64,000 nt of DNA from Rickettsia sp. Oklahoma-10 (GTDB lineage Bacteria; Pseudomonadota; Alphaproteobacteria; Rickettsiales; Rickettsiaceae), in assembly GCF_039954865.1 (NCBI RefSeq), contig NZ_CP157197.1:761501-825500 (forward strand), written 5' to 3'. The translations under genes and the position numbers were made by a program. Below, one piece after another: positions 37,299-47,647 of the stretch; the first letter of the stretch is position 1; the number at the start of each line of letters is the position of its first letter. The notes beneath the pieces are model-generated. The model was not told where the DNA came from and did no database searches. It saw only the letters and a list, made by a program, of their open reading frames with translations.

Positions 37299-38087
37299 AT
37301 GAGTAAAAGTAAGGACATCGAAAATAATGGTATTAGCAATACAAATAGTTTAAACGGTAAGTATATGTCTCCAAGACCAGAAGGAGTAAAACCTAGTTGT
37401 GTAGTTATTACTTATTCTGTAAGTGATAATATTCAGTCTACTCTTGAAGTATTACAAATACGAGGTGCAAGTGTTCATTACATAACTGATAAGAATGGGA
37501 TGCAGTATCAATATCATAATGATTTAACGGAACAAGCTTTTTATGCTGGTAAAAGTAGTTGGAAAGGAGAAGTAGGTGTTAATAAGTTTGGTATTGGGAA
37601 TATGCTTATTAATGATGCAAAAAGCGATTTTCCTGAAGCACAAATAGAGCAATTATGTAAATTCCTTGAGGATGTAAAAGTACGATATCCGGATTTAGAT
37701 TTAAAACATGATTTAGTTGGTCTTGGTGAAGTGGCGGAAAGACATGTTGCTCCCGGTAAATTTTTCCCATGGCAAGAGTTAGCAAAAAAAGGTTTTGGTC
37801 AATATATCGAGACTACTGAAGAACAGAGAAGTAAAGTATTGGTAAAGCAAGGAGATGAAGGTGAAAAAGTAGCGGCTTTGCAAGAAGCATTAAAAAATTA
37901 TGGTTATGGAATAGAAGTAAATGGAGAATTTAATCAATCAACTACTCATTTTGCTTCAATGTTTAATACGCGTTATGGTACCGGTGTAACAGGTGAAGAG
38001 CCGCCTATAAGCTGGACTGAAGCAAGTCAAGATGTTCTATCGCAATTACTAGGGCAAACAGTATTAGAACACACAGAAGATGCATAG
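37299..38087 (+). CDS. AmpD-like N-acetylmuramoyl-L-alanine amidase homologue
   Basis: 262 aa protein of the Amidase_2 fold followed by a peptidoglycan-binding domain (residues ~180-255, QGDEGEKVAALQEALKNYGY). The amidase part shows SVHYITDKNGMQYQYHNDL and AFYAGKSSWKG, as in AmpD. It looks like the homologue of R. conorii RC0497, which I recall as a characterised amidase. At the positions of the canonical zinc ligands I read Thr38 (VVITYSVSD, usually HY), Leu142 (VGLGEVA, usually GHSDIA) and Ala151 (RHVAPG, usually TDPG). His149 or His60 might serve instead. No signal peptide is evident. A consensus ribosome site and a terminator bracket it as a single-gene unit. Confidence 0.82.
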   Translation: MSKSKDIENNGISNTNSLNGKYMSPRPEGVKPSCVVITYSVSDNIQSTLEVLQIRGASVHYITDKNGMQYQYHNDLTEQAFYAGKSSWKGEVGVNKFGIGNMLINDAKSDFPEAQIEQLCKFLEDVKVRYPDLDLKHDLVGLGEVAERHVAPGKFFPWQELAKKGFGQYIETTEEQRSKVLVKQGDEGEKVAALQEALKNYGYGIEVNGEFNQSTTHFASMFNTRYGTGVTGEEPPISWTEASQDVLSQLLGQTVLEHTEDA

Positions 38088-38120
38088 TTTGAGAAATGAA
38101 TTTCTTTTTCATTTCTCAAA
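38088..38120 (+). terminator. Rho-independent-like terminator after the amidase
   Basis: A perfect 12 bp stem (tttgagaaatga / tcatttctcaaa) with a 9-base loop starts at the stop codon and is followed by tcttgttg. The T-run is interrupted but the stem is clean. Confidence 0.65.
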
Positions 38121-38755
38121 TCTTGTTGTATACTTTTTGAAAAGCGATTTATGTCATTTCTGCAATAGGCCTACTTGTGTAGATTAGTTTTTCAGTGTTA
38201 TCCTAGCTAACTTGATCGACTTTGTTGTATGGTTACCAAGTTGTCATAAGCTAAGCAATTGCAAGGAGCATAGCAATCCAGAAAAATAATTTAAAAAAAT
38301 GCTAAAGGCTACATTTTTTATTGAATTGCTTAGTCAAAACTTAAAATTCTTTCTTGCAATAATGACTTTCGTGCTGTACAATATAACCTATGAAAGCGGG
38401 AATGACATAGAATTTATGCAACAAAGCATCTTCATGAGAAGAAAGTTTTTTCCAAGAGTTGTGTAATAATACCCTTTTAGGTAATGTCTTTATTAGTTAT
38501 TGACATAATCTTAAAATGGTGCTTTATAATACAAAATCAAGGTAGGGCTTGATTTATTAGCTTCTAATCAAAGGAGAATGTATTCTTTTCTTTAATTTAT
38601 GTTTCTACAATAGTTAAAAATATTTATGATATCTTTAAAGGTTACTAGTTTAGTACAAAATGGGTGTTGGTGTAGTTAGTTCTTTACGCTTATGGGTTTG
38701 CTGTATGCAAATTTGATTTTGGTTATTAAATTATAGCTTATAATAGGATATTAAA
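38121..38755. other. Gene-free region with a composite palindromic repeat
   Basis: No ORF is supported. A composite repeat occupies 38155-38414; the rest is AT-rich, with a TATAAT at 38739-38744 just before the decayed ABC importer. Confidence 0.5.
38155..38414. repeat. Composite RPE-like repeat, type B nested in type A-like ends
   Basis: A type B copy (about 38255-38366, gcaaggagcatagcaatcca to ttcttgcaataatgac) is followed by a type A half-arm (tatgaaagcgggaatgacat, 38393-38412). Fragments resembling its left partner lie near 38155. Suggests insertion of one repeat type into another. Confidence 0.45.
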
Positions 38756-39669
38756 ATGTTTATCTCTAATTTTTTTCAAAAAATTCCCTCTTTTCTTTTT
38801 GTTTTATTTATCACATCTGCAGTTTATGCAGATCAAAAAAAGTGGCATTGATTGTTCCGCTTGAACATACTGCAATGACACAAATAGTATCAGGAATTAA
38901 AGAGTTATTAAAAGACATAGATACAGCAATTATCGTTAAAAATGCTCATGCCGATTCTAATATTTTACTTACTATGACAAAGCAAATAAAAGGTTCAAGA
39001 TATTGATGTAATAATCCCAATTGGTACAATAGCTAGCCAAACCATAATTGCTCATATTAAGGGTAAGCCGATTGTTTGTGCTGCTGCTATGATTGATAAT
39101 AAAAATCTACTTTTAGTTACTGGTATTAGTGATGAAATAAAAATCACTGATACACTGAGTAAGTTGTTTTTCTTACAGAATATCACTTTAATTTATAGTA
39201 GTAGTGAGAAAGTTATACCTGAAGTGGAAGAATTGAAATTATACGCAGAAAAGAATATGTTTAATTGCATCTTGCAATGATATAAAATTTAGATGATATG
39301 CCGGTAGCTGTAAAAATGCTCCTGCAAATACGCAGAGTTTTATAATTTTAAAAGATCATTAATAGTTAGTGGGATTAATATTTTAAAGCAAGAAGCATTT
39401 AAATGCTGTATTCCGATAATTGCTTCCGATGAAGGATCGGTCATTAATGGGGCGACTATTGTTGTAGGAGTACAAGAAAAGCAAATAGGTGTAGAAGCGG
39501 GTTTAATAGTGAAAAGATCTTACAGGGAGTAAAGCCGGAAAATATCCCTTTTGGGATTATGGAAGATTTAACTTTATTTATTAATCTTCAATCTTTGCAA
39601 AAACAAGAAATGTTTACTAAAGAAAACCTCTCGGTACTTTTTTTGGTTCATAAAGAAGTTACAGAGTAA
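38756..39669 (+). pseudogene. ABC importer substrate-binding protein (TrpX/ABC_sub_bind-like), frameshifted
   Basis: Begins with a signal peptide (SFLFVLFITSAVYADQK). Then, with frameshifts, it reads VALIVPLEHTAMTQIVSGIK, DVIIPIGTIASQTIIAHIKG, KPIVCAAAMIDNKNLLLVTG and IPIIASDEGSVINGATIVVG-like text to a stop at 39667. This matches the periplasmic binding proteins paired with LivH-like permeases for aromatic or unknown substrates. Breaks occur near 38848, 38998, 39279, 39354 and 39510. Confidence 0.65.
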
Positions 39670-39672
39670 TAT

Positions 39673-40510
39673 ATGAGTATTGTTGTTACTGCTCTTGAGC
39701 AATCTTTAATAATGTTGCCGTTTAGAGATGTATATAAGTTATCGGATTCTGAAAATGAATGATCTTACCGTAGGAGGTACTTATGTACTTGGTGCAACAG
39801 TGTTTGATCGCACTATTTCGTTTGGATTATTTCCTGCATTAATATTTGCCGTAATAGCAGGTGGAATTATTGGTAATATTGTTAGTTTCATGCAGAAGAA
39901 TGGCCGCATTAACAGGGCTTATAGCTGGTATACTTGGAATTTTCATGCTTTATTCAATTAACTTACAAATTATGTAGCGTCCTAATATCCTCGGTCCTCA
40001 GTCAGTATGCCGACTCTTTTATCTGTACTAAAGGTTGAAAATTGGTTAGTACCTTTAGTAATAATCAATTTTTTTATCATATTTGCAGTTATAATTTTAT
40101 TGAGAGGTAATCTAGGCTTATTACTATGAGCTTTTGGTTTTAATAAAGATTTGTTAATTAATTTAGGAAAATCTGCTGAGTTTTACTGCACTATCGGTCT
40201 TAGCATAAGTAACGGGCTTGCTGCTTTAACTGGTACTTTATCTGCACAAGTAAATGGTTTTTCCGATATAAATATGGGTTTTGGTATAGCACTAGTCCGG
40301 TATCGGTGCAATTGTTATAGGGTATCATATTTTAATCCATGGCTCATAGCTTTAATGCATTTCAAGAGATATTTTCTTGTTTTATAGGTATATTATTTTA
40401 CTTATATTGCTCTAAGCTCTTTACTCAAGACTAGCATTGATCCTATAAATCTTAAGCTTATTTTAGGAATATTATTGTTTATTTTGTTGAGTACGCTGGG
40501 TAAGAAGTAA
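39673..40510 (+). pseudogene. ABC importer permease (BPD_transp_2 type), frameshifted
   Basis: Starts 4 bp after the binding-protein remnant: MSIVVTALEQSLIMLPL, then YISYRILKMNDLTVGGTYVL, FDRTISFGLFPALIFAVIAG, later LGLSISNGLAALTGTLSAQV (a conserved family motif with NGLxALxGxLxAQ) and a final helix. Frameshifts near 39730, 39905, 39970 and 40300 inactivate it. No ATP-binding subunit follows, so the operon is dead or truncated. Confidence 0.65.
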
Positions 40511-40872
40511 GGTATTGTTGTATGGATTGGCAACTCGGTTATCCTAGCATCATGTTCAAGTAATATTTAGCTCTTTTGAAGTCTCCCAAAATAATGTATT
40601 ATAATGCATGTCTCCGTGCTCATTCTTGTGTTCATCAATATTAACTACGCTTTCTAGCTTGAACTTTACTAAAGATCGCTATAAACTGGTTTTATAAATA
40701 CATTATTTTCATTATTATTCATCATAGTCTCTTCCTGTTTTAAATTAGTTACGATTATTATTCTTATATAACCCTCCTAACTAAATTAAAAAAACTAAGA
40801 AACGAGAAATAATATACAAATATTGAGATGACAATAAGTTTTAATTTTTGCAATCAATAACTAATATTTTCA
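40511..40872 (-). other. Gene-free region
   Basis: Only fragments of a minus-strand reading (NNNENNVFIKPVYSDL, then VVNIDEHKNEHGDMHYNTL in shifted frames) suggest a decayed small protein of no family I recognise. Confidence 0.3.
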
Positions 40873-41391
40873 CTATTTATTAGATTTTGGATAAAACCAA
40901 ATAATAAGTAAACAGATTAGAAGAGCGATATTTAAGAGTAGATTATACTCTGTCATGGAAATACCAAAGATTTTAATTGCGGGTTTAGTGCAGGACGTAA
41001 TCGGCTGGGAGTAGAGCATTTGTTTAATATGCTGGATTGATAGACCTTGTGGGATACGGATCATTGATGAGCACAGGGCACTGGGTTGTACAATCCCTCG
41101 TTCTACGAAGCTATGATATGTTGATAATATGCAGGAACTAAGCATAGTTAAGAAGATAAATATTAAAGTGTATTTGCTTAGTTTTCTAATAATTAGAGCA
41201 GTTAAGCAAATTTTGATTAATGTGAGATATGGGAATCTTTCATAAACACATAAAGGACAGGGGGTATAATGGAATATATATTCGGCAATATAAGCAGTAG
41301 CAAGTGCTATTATAGAAATGGTAATCAGCCCTAAATGTAGAACTTTATAACCATCTTTTCTTATGTAATTTATGGTAGTGTTAATAAACAT
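40873..41391 (-). CDS. dsbB: Disulfide bond formation protein DsbB
   Basis: Four-helix inner-membrane quinone reductase that reoxidises DsbA. Both redox pairs are visible: CPLC in HYTPCPLCVYERFPYL (about residues 43-46) and the second periplasmic pair as Cys in SALCSSMIRIP and PITSCTKPA. I place the start at the ATG at 41391, giving 172 aa. The frame is open for 28 more codons to 41475, but that part runs into a palindromic repeat (41446 onward) and is not family sequence. No strong ribosome site decides the matter. Confidence 0.85.
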   Translation of the reverse strand: MFINTTINYIRKDGYKVLHLGLITISIIALATAYIAEYIFHYTPCPLCVYERFPYLTLIKICLTALIIRKLSKYTLIFIFLTMLSSCILSTYHSFVERGIVQPSALCSSMIRIPQGLSIQHIKQMLYSQPITSCTKPAIKIFGISMTEYNLLLNIALLICLLIIWFYPKSNK

Positions 41392-41445
41392 GGGTTTTGA
41401 AAGTTTTAATTGGATAGTCTCTATGTCATGTTTTGTGCTTTTGTA

Positions 41446-41565
41446 TTTCGTTCCTGCGAAGGTGGAATCAGTCATTAATAATAAAGTATACGCACATTAA
41501 TATTTTTAAAATTAAAAGCTCAAATAATTTCACTTTTGTCTGGATTCTCACTTTTGCGGTAGAGA
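41446..41565. repeat. RPE-like palindrome, type A short form
   Basis: Arms cgttcctgcgaaggtggaatc and, inverted, ggattctcacttttgcgg enclose ~75 bp of AT-rich DNA. It lies between dsbB and lysK and supplies the extra 5' open frame of dsbB. Confidence 0.6.
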
Positions 41566-41671
41566 ACTAATATAACATTCTTTAAAATCGTAAAAAATTC
41601 AAGTGATATTTTACAAATAAATAAATTTAGTATATTGTCACTGATTATTAATTAAAGTGCAAGAAAATAAA

Positions 41672-43240
41672 ATGTCGGAAATTTGGGAAAATGCTATTAA
41701 GTCAAACGCTTGGCCTTTTGTTGAAGCTAAAAAAATATTAGACAGCTTAAACGGTAAAACTCCTGAAAAAGGTTATGTATTATTTGAAACGGGTTATGGT
41801 CCTTCAGGTCTGCCTCATATTGGTACTTTTGGTGAGAATGCTCGTATGGTAATGGTGCAGAAAGCGTTTGAGCAATTGTCAAGCATTCCGACTAAATTAA
41901 TATGTTTTTCTGATGATATGGACGGGCTTCGTAAAGTACCGAGTAATATCCCAAACCCTGAAATGGTAGCACAGTATATGGATATGCCACTTACCTCTAT
42001 TTTTGATCCGTTTGGTGAATATGAAAGTTACGGGGCTTATATGAATGCGAAGCTTTGCTCATTTCTTGATAAATTTGGCTTTGAGTATGAATTTTATAGT
42101 AGTACTCAGTGTTATAAAGCAGGTATGTTTGATGCAATGCTACTAAAGGTGCTTGAAAAATATGATGAAATAATGGAATTGATGCTACCAACTTTTAGAG
42201 AAGAGCGTAGAGCTACTTATTCGCCTTTCATGCCTATTTGCCCGAAAACAGGTAAAGTACTACAAGTACATATAGAGAAGTGGGATGCTAAACTAGGTAC
42301 TGTAACATATAAAGATGAGGACAGTAATTACGTAGAAGTACCGGTAACGGGAGGACATTGTAAATTGCAGTGGAAACCAGATTTTGGTATGCGTTGGGCT
42401 GCTCTTAAAGTCGATTACGAAATGTACGGTAAAGATCATTTAGCAAATGCTTGTCTTTATTCAGAAATTTGTCGAATCCTAGGAGGTAAACCTCCAGTAC
42501 AGCTATGTTATGAGTTATTCTTAGATGAGAACGGTGAAAAAATCTCGAAATCAAAAGGTAATAGTATTAGTGTTGATGATTGGCTTAAATATGCTCCTGT
42601 TGAAAGTATGGCATTATTTATGTACCAAAATCCAACTAGAGCTAAACGTTTGTTTTTTGATGTAATGCCTAAAAATATTGATGAATATATTACTTTTAAT
42701 CAGAAATATCATTTGGAAGAGGATAGGGCAAAGCGTTTTGCTAACCCCGTTTATCACATTCATCATGGAAATGTTCCAAAAATTGAGACTTTTGGCATTA
42801 CATATTCATTACTTTTAAATCTTACTTCTGTGTGTAATCCTACAGATAAATCGGTACTTTGGGGTTTTATTAGCAAATATGAACCTAAAGCAACACCAGA
42901 TACTGCTCCTTATCTTGACTGCTTGGTAGAATTTGCTATAAGATATTATAATGACTTTATTAAAGCACATAAATCATATTTAACCCCTTCTGAAAAGCAT
43001 AAGGTTATTTTACAGGATATATTAGATATGTTATCTAGTATATCTGAAGAAATGGAGGGCGAAGTAATACAAAAAGCAATATATGATATTGGAATAAAAG
43101 CAGGGTATGAAAATTTGCGTGATTACTTCAATGATCTATATCAAATATTGCTTGGGCAAAACAATGGTCCAAGACTTGGGACTTTTATAAAACTTTATGG
43201 TATAAAGGCAATGAAGAATCTGATTGAAGGGAAGTTATAG
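41672..43240 (+). CDS. lysK: Class I lysyl-tRNA synthetase
   Basis: Charges tRNA-Lys; the class I form is found in archaea, spirochaetes and Rickettsia instead of the common class II enzyme. The HIGH-like motif is in [18 protein letters not shown] and the KMSKS-like motif in [15 protein letters not shown] chose the ATG at 41672 ([11 protein letters not shown], 522 aa) over a GTG five codons upstream because MSEIW is the form I remember for rickettsial proteins. tRNA-Lys itself is at 56266. Confidence 0.94.
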   Translation: MSEIWENAIKSNAWPFVEAKKILDSLNGKTPEKGYVLFETGYGPSGLPHIGTFGENARMVMVQKAFEQLSSIPTKLICFSDDMDGLRKVPSNIPNPEMVAQYMDMPLTSIFDPFGEYESYGAYMNAKLCSFLDKFGFEYEFYSSTQCYKAGMFDAMLLKVLEKYDEIMELMLPTFREERRATYSPFMPICPKTGKVLQVHIEKWDAKLGTVTYKDEDSNYVEVPVTGGHCKLQWKPDFGMRWAALKVDYEMYGKDHLANACLYSEICRILGGKPPVQLCYELFLDENGEKISKSKGNSISVDDWLKYAPVESMALFMYQNPTRAKRLFFDVMPKNIDEYITFNQKYHLEEDRAKRFANPVYHIHHGNVPKIETFGITYSLLLNLTSVCNPTDKSVLWGFISKYEPKATPDTAPYLDCLVEFAIRYYNDFIKAHKSYLTPSEKHKVILQDILDMLSSISEEMEGEVIQKAIYDIGIKAGYENLRDYFNDLYQILLGQNNGPRLGTFIKLYGIKAMKNLIEGKL

Positions 43241-43248
43241 GGTTTTTT

Positions 43249-43387
43249 TATGTCATTTCCACGAAACCGGGAATCCAGAAAACATAACCTTAATAATTGG
43301 AAAATTATATATTATTGATAAAATAAACAAATAAAAACTGGTTTTTTATGCGTTTTACTGGACTTCCGCTTTCGTGCGAATGACATA
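43249..43387. repeat. RPE-like palindrome, type A short form (best preserved)
   Basis: Arms tgtcatttccacgaaaccgg...aatccag and, inverted, ctggacttccgctttcgtgcg...atgacat enclose an ~80 bp centre containing aataaacaaataaaaactgg. It is 139 bp with no ORF, between lysK and the AEC transporter. The outer arms are about 28 bp. Confidence 0.75.
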
Positions 43388-43399
43388 TAGAATCCTGGT

Positions 43400-44347
43400 A
43401 TGACAAGAAAACAAATGAATGAAATTTTTTGTAGTACGTTACCTATTTTTTTGATTACACTTCTTGGTAGTATTATTAAAAATAAATGGTTAACTTCAGA
43501 AGAATTTTGGCGTGGTATTGAAAAATTATCATATTTTGTACTATTTCCCGCTATGCTTTTTAATTACGTATCTACTGCCGACTTAAGTGTTGGATCAATA
43601 ATTAAGTTAGTAGTGGCGCTTATTATATCTACTATTCTTGTATCACTGGGTCTTATAATTTACCAAAAAAAATACAATATAGATAAAGTCCAATTTACTT
43701 CCATTTTTCAAGGCTCAATTCGTTATAATAGCTACATTTTTTTTGGCGTGAGTAGTCCCTTACTTGGTTCTAGTGGGCTTTCCGTCGTTGCCGTTATTTC
43801 TTCTTATATGATTATTTTTACCAATATTTTATCGGTAATGATTTTTGCTTATTATATCCCTAATAAATCGATTACTAATACTATTAGAACTAGTTTTATT
43901 TTAATGATAAAGTTAATTGTGCGTAATCCGTTAATTATTGCAAGTTTAGTAGGATTTGTTTTTAATTACTCAAATCTTGAATTACATTTAGGGCTTAAGA
44001 AAACATTAGATAGCTTATCTAATGCTGCTTTAGCTATTGGTATGTTAAATGTTGGGGCAGGGCTTAATTTTACTATTAGACAAGAGCTTTTATATAATGT
44101 AATGTTTACAAGCTTTGTTAAATTAGTTGCATTTCCTCTAGTTAGCTTAATGGTACTATGGTTAATGTCAATTGATGGACTAGATAGAGCGGTAGGAATA
44201 TTATATAGCTGTCTTCCATGTGCAAGTACTGCATATGTTTTATCTCGTCAGCTTGACGGTGATCCTGATTCTATGGCGTCGATTATAACATTTACTACTT
44301 TTTTCTCAGTGATTACTATATCAATTATTATGTATATAATAGGATAA
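43400..44347 (+). CDS. AEC family transporter (auxin efflux carrier/malonate type)
   Basis: 315 aa, about ten transmembrane helices in the arrangement of the AEC family. Family-type segments include GSIIKNKWLTSEEFWRGIEK near the start and IFQGSIRYNSYIFFGVSSPL in the middle (a conserved R-x-N-x-Y/F in the first repeat). Also present are SLSNAALAIGMLNVGAGLNF and CLPCASTAYVLSRQLDGDPD (second-repeat signature S-x-x-A-Y-x-x-A-x-x-x-G/D-G-x). Substrate not determinable; dicarboxylate or amino acid would suit the neighbouring malic enzyme. Confidence 0.83.
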   Translation: MTRKQMNEIFCSTLPIFLITLLGSIIKNKWLTSEEFWRGIEKLSYFVLFPAMLFNYVSTADLSVGSIIKLVVALIISTILVSLGLIIYQKKYNIDKVQFTSIFQGSIRYNSYIFFGVSSPLLGSSGLSVVAVISSYMIIFTNILSVMIFAYYIPNKSITNTIRTSFILMIKLIVRNPLIIASLVGFVFNYSNLELHLGLKKTLDSLSNAALAIGMLNVGAGLNFTIRQELLYNVMFTSFVKLVAFPLVSLMVLWLMSIDGLDRAVGILYSCLPCASTAYVLSRQLDGDPDSMASIITFTTFFSVITISIIMYIIG

Positions 44348-44363
44348 AGATTATGTAGTAATA

Positions 44364-44437
44364 TCGTCCTGCAACTTGACCACATGGTCTTAAGATATAA
44401 TCCCGTGATACACTGTGATCAAGTCGTAGTATGACAT
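44364..44437. repeat. RPE-like palindrome, type C
   Basis: Reads cgtcctgcaacttgaccaca ... tgtgatcaagtcgtagtatgacat, an imperfect palindrome of ~74 bp between the AEC transporter and maeB. Confidence 0.5.
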
Positions 44438-44467
44438 AAGAACAATAATAAAATAGGAATTTCTAAA

Positions 44468-46762
44468 ATGAATAAAATAAATTATGCTGAAGCACTTGAG
44501 TATCATGAAAAAGATAAACCCGGTAAAATCGCTATTTCTACAACAAAGTCTTTAGTGACTCAGCAAGATTTATCACTTGCTTATTCACCTGGTGTTGCTG
44601 CTCCCTGCCTTGAAATTGCTAAAAATCTAGAGGAAGTATATAAATATACCGCTCGCGGTAATTTAGTGGCTGTGATCTCTAACGGTACTGCCGTACTCGG
44701 ACTGGGTAATTTAGGAGCAGCTGCTTCAAAACCGGTGATGGAAGGAAAAGCTGTATTATTTAAAAAATTTGCTGATATTGATGCAATTGATTTGGAAGTT
44801 AATACCGAAGACCCTGAAGAATTTATTAATGCCGTGAAATATCTTGGTTATAGTTTTGGCGGTATTAACCTTGAAGATATTAAAGCTCCAGAATGTTTTA
44901 TTATAGAAGAAAAGTTAAAGTCTTTAATGGATATACCGGTATTTCATGATGATCAGCACGGAACAGCAATTATTACTGCAGCAGGGCTAATAAATGCTGC
45001 ATATCTTACTAATCGTAAGCTTGAAGATCTAAAAATCGTAATTAACGGAGCAGGAGCTGCGGCTATTGCTTGCATTGATTTATTAATTGCTCTTGGAGCT
45101 GATAAATCAAAGATTATTTTATGTGATACTAAAGGTGTTGTTTATCAAGGACGTACTCAAGGTATGAATAAATGGAAGGAGCTATATGCAAGCGATACTA
45201 AGTTTAGAACTTTAGCGGAAAGCTTAAATAACTCAGACGTATTTATAGGGTTGTCAGTAAAAGGGGTAGTCACTAAAGAGATGGTTAGCAAAATGGCAAA
45301 TAATCCGATTATTTTTGCTATGGCTAACCCTGATCCAGAAATTACTCCAGAAGAGATAAAGTTTGTGCGGGATGATGCAATTATAGCAACAGGGCGATCT
45401 GATTATAATAATCAGATTAACAATGTTATGGGATTTCCTTATATTTTTAGAGGAGCGTTAGACGTAAGAGCTAAGACTATTAATACGGAAATGAAAAGAG
45501 CTGCTGTCAAAGCTATAGCAGAACTTGCTCGTAAACCTGTACCTGAAGAGGTATATAAAGCATACTCAGGGCATAAGATGGTTTTTGGTAAAGAATATAT
45601 TATTCCCGTACCGTTTGATCCTCGTTTAATCACCGTAGTAGCATCAGCAGTTGCTGTTGCTGCAATAGAAAGCGGTGTGGCTAGAATTAAAGATTTTAAT
45701 ATTAGTCAATATAAAAAAGAATTAGGTAGTAGATTAAATCCTACTGCTCACTATATGAATTTTTTATCTGAAAAAATTCATAATGCACCGCTTAAACGGA
45801 TTGTTTTTGCTGAAGGGGAAGAAGAGGAAGTAATTTCTGCCGCTCTTATGATGCGAGATGAGAAATATGGTCGTCCGATTATAATTGGTCGTACTGAGCG
45901 AATTGAGGCTACACTAAAAAAGCTAGGTCAAGATATTAGCTTAGACGGAATTCAAGTAATGAATGCGGCTCTGAGTGATAGTCTAAAGAAATATATTGAT
46001 TATTTATATAAAAGACTACAACGTAGAGGCTATTTGTATCGAGATTGTGCTAGGTTAGTTAAAACTGATAAGAATATTTTTGCTGCTTGTATGGTAGCAT
46101 GTGGTGATGGTGATGCTCTTTTAACCGGTGTTACGAAAAGTTATATCAATAGTTTAGAAGATATTATGCAAGTTATTTCACCAAAACCTAATCGTAGAAT
46201 ATTAGGTTATTCAATTATGATTGCTAAAGACAATAATATTATTATTGCTGATAATTGTATTACAGAATGTCCAAATAGTTGGGAATTGGCACAAATAGCA
46301 ACCCAAATGGCAGAAATTGCTAAAAATATGGGTATTACTCCAAGAGTCGCGCTGCTGTCTTTTGCAACATTTGGTAATTCTTCCAAGGAAAAAACTGCTC
46401 GTATACGTGAAGCCATAAATATACTTGATAACTTTAATAAAGAGAAAGAAGAGCTTAACGGCATGAAAATAGATTTTGAATATGATGGCGAGATGTCGGT
46501 TAAGGTGGCTTTAGACAGTGAGTTACGTAAATTATATAAATTTTGTAGATTATCGGGCACTGCGAATGTATTAATTATGCCCGGTTTAAATTCTGCTGCT
46601 ATTTCTACTGAATTATTACAAGAATTTTCATCACACAGCTTTATAGGTCCTATAACAAATGGATTTGAAAAACCCGTTCAAATACTGCAAACTACAGCAA
46701 CAGCTAATGAAATACTAAGAATAGCTACTTTTGCGTGCGTTGAGGCTATAAAAGAGCTCTAA
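44468..46762 (+). CDS. maeB: NADP-dependent malic enzyme (MaeB type)
   Basis: Converts malate to pyruvate and CO2 with NADP reduction. Residues ~1-420 form the malic enzyme: [39 protein letters not shown] (metal and substrate site), then [15 protein letters not shown] (nucleotide fold). Residues ~430-764 are the phosphotransacetylase-like C-terminal domain ([35 protein letters not shown]), which regulates but is not needed for catalysis. The 764 aa length is normal. In Rickettsia it would feed host-derived C4 acids to pyruvate, alongside mdh in this window. Confidence 0.94.
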   Translation: MNKINYAEALEYHEKDKPGKIAISTTKSLVTQQDLSLAYSPGVAAPCLEIAKNLEEVYKYTARGNLVAVISNGTAVLGLGNLGAAASKPVMEGKAVLFKKFADIDAIDLEVNTEDPEEFINAVKYLGYSFGGINLEDIKAPECFIIEEKLKSLMDIPVFHDDQHGTAIITAAGLINAAYLTNRKLEDLKIVINGAGAAAIACIDLLIALGADKSKIILCDTKGVVYQGRTQGMNKWKELYASDTKFRTLAESLNNSDVFIGLSVKGVVTKEMVSKMANNPIIFAMANPDPEITPEEIKFVRDDAIIATGRSDYNNQINNVMGFPYIFRGALDVRAKTINTEMKRAAVKAIAELARKPVPEEVYKAYSGHKMVFGKEYIIPVPFDPRLITVVASAVAVAAIESGVARIKDFNISQYKKELGSRLNPTAHYMNFLSEKIHNAPLKRIVFAEGEEEEVISAALMMRDEKYGRPIIIGRTERIEATLKKLGQDISLDGIQVMNAALSDSLKKYIDYLYKRLQRRGYLYRDCARLVKTDKNIFAACMVACGDGDALLTGVTKSYINSLEDIMQVISPKPNRRILGYSIMIAKDNNIIIADNCITECPNSWELAQIATQMAEIAKNMGITPRVALLSFATFGNSSKEKTARIREAINILDNFNKEKEELNGMKIDFEYDGEMSVKVALDSELRKLYKFCRLSGTANVLIMPGLNSAAISTELLQEFSSHSFIGPITNGFEKPVQILQTTATANEILRIATFACVEAIKEL

Positions 46763-47608
46763 TTATATCAATAAATAAATCAATATTCTGATTTAGACAA
46801 AAAAATATACAGCTTTCTTTTGATAAAGAGTTAAAGAAAAAAGTTCAAAGTAGACAAGTAAAGGATTATTTCAAGTAGTGAACAGAGATTATAGAAGAAA
46901 AATAGATCATCGTGCAAAACGTTTAGCAGAATAAAGTAAGCACAGAAAAAATTAATAAAAAGAAAAACAGATCTTGAGAAAAAACCGATTTCTAATCTTA
47001 CTAGAGAAGACAGATGGCAAATTACTACAGAATTAAAATCTATTCAGCTGTATAGCACCAAGGAGCATTTGCAGCAATAAAACGTATGAAAGAAGAGAAA
47101 GTACAACAGCAGCAAGCAACAGTTGTTAATCAATCTTTAAAACACACTCTAACTATGCCTAGCAGTACCGGTGATGATGCCGCCCCTTCAATGCCTAGAA
47201 TTAGTGTGTCTGACTCTTCCATTTCTATCAATTTCTAAGACTAAAATAGATGAGGCAGAAGATATTAGTGCACAAATGTCTCAAGGAAGAGATTAAGTAT
47301 AAAGAAGAACTAGCGAAAGCTTAAAGGGACAAAGAAAAAATAGAGTTTAAAAGCAGAGGAGTTATCCTAGGATTTTTACAAAGGTTATGTTTTTTTCAAG
47401 AATTTACTGGCTCTTTATATGTTATGCCATTGATTGCAGGCATGACATATAAAGAGCATTTATACCAATCCATACAGCAAAGCCAAGCTTGTAGCAGGAT
47501 TCAGTTAAAAATAGTAGTGTCTTAAAGTATTTTTTGTATACCGTTGTCAAGCAACTAGATAGAATTATAATTAAATAAATAAAAGATTTTTATATTGAAA
47601 CTAAATAG
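46763..47608 (+). pseudogene. Decayed charged/coiled-coil gene and a long hairpin
   Basis: No intact ORF. Fragments such as EKKPISNLTREDRWQITTEL, STKEHLQQ and KTKIDEAEDISAQMSQGRD on the plus strand suggest a charged, helical protein now broken; no family recognised. A long hairpin at 47411-47456 follows. The remainder up to the MFS gene is AT-rich. Confidence 0.35.
47411..47456. repeat. Long hairpin with type A-like arms
   Basis: ctctttatatgttatgcc and ggcatgacatataaagag form an 18 bp stem with one mismatch around a 10-base loop. There is no T-run after it, so it is more likely a minimal RPE than a terminator. Confidence 0.55.
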
Positions 47609-47647
47609 TTGGTATCATATGATGTTGCAACCAAAAGAAAATGTTAT

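Noticed and set aside
39089..39280. Stand-alone small gene
   Set aside because: It is an in-frame piece of the broken ABC binding-protein gene spanning 38756-39669.
41392..41475. Longer DsbB starting in the upstream palindrome
   Set aside because: The added 28 residues run into repeat sequence and do not resemble DsbB N-termini; the start remains slightly uncertain.
47411..47456. Rho-independent terminator
   Set aside because: The stem is long, but there is no T-run on either side and its arms resemble the palindromic repeats.
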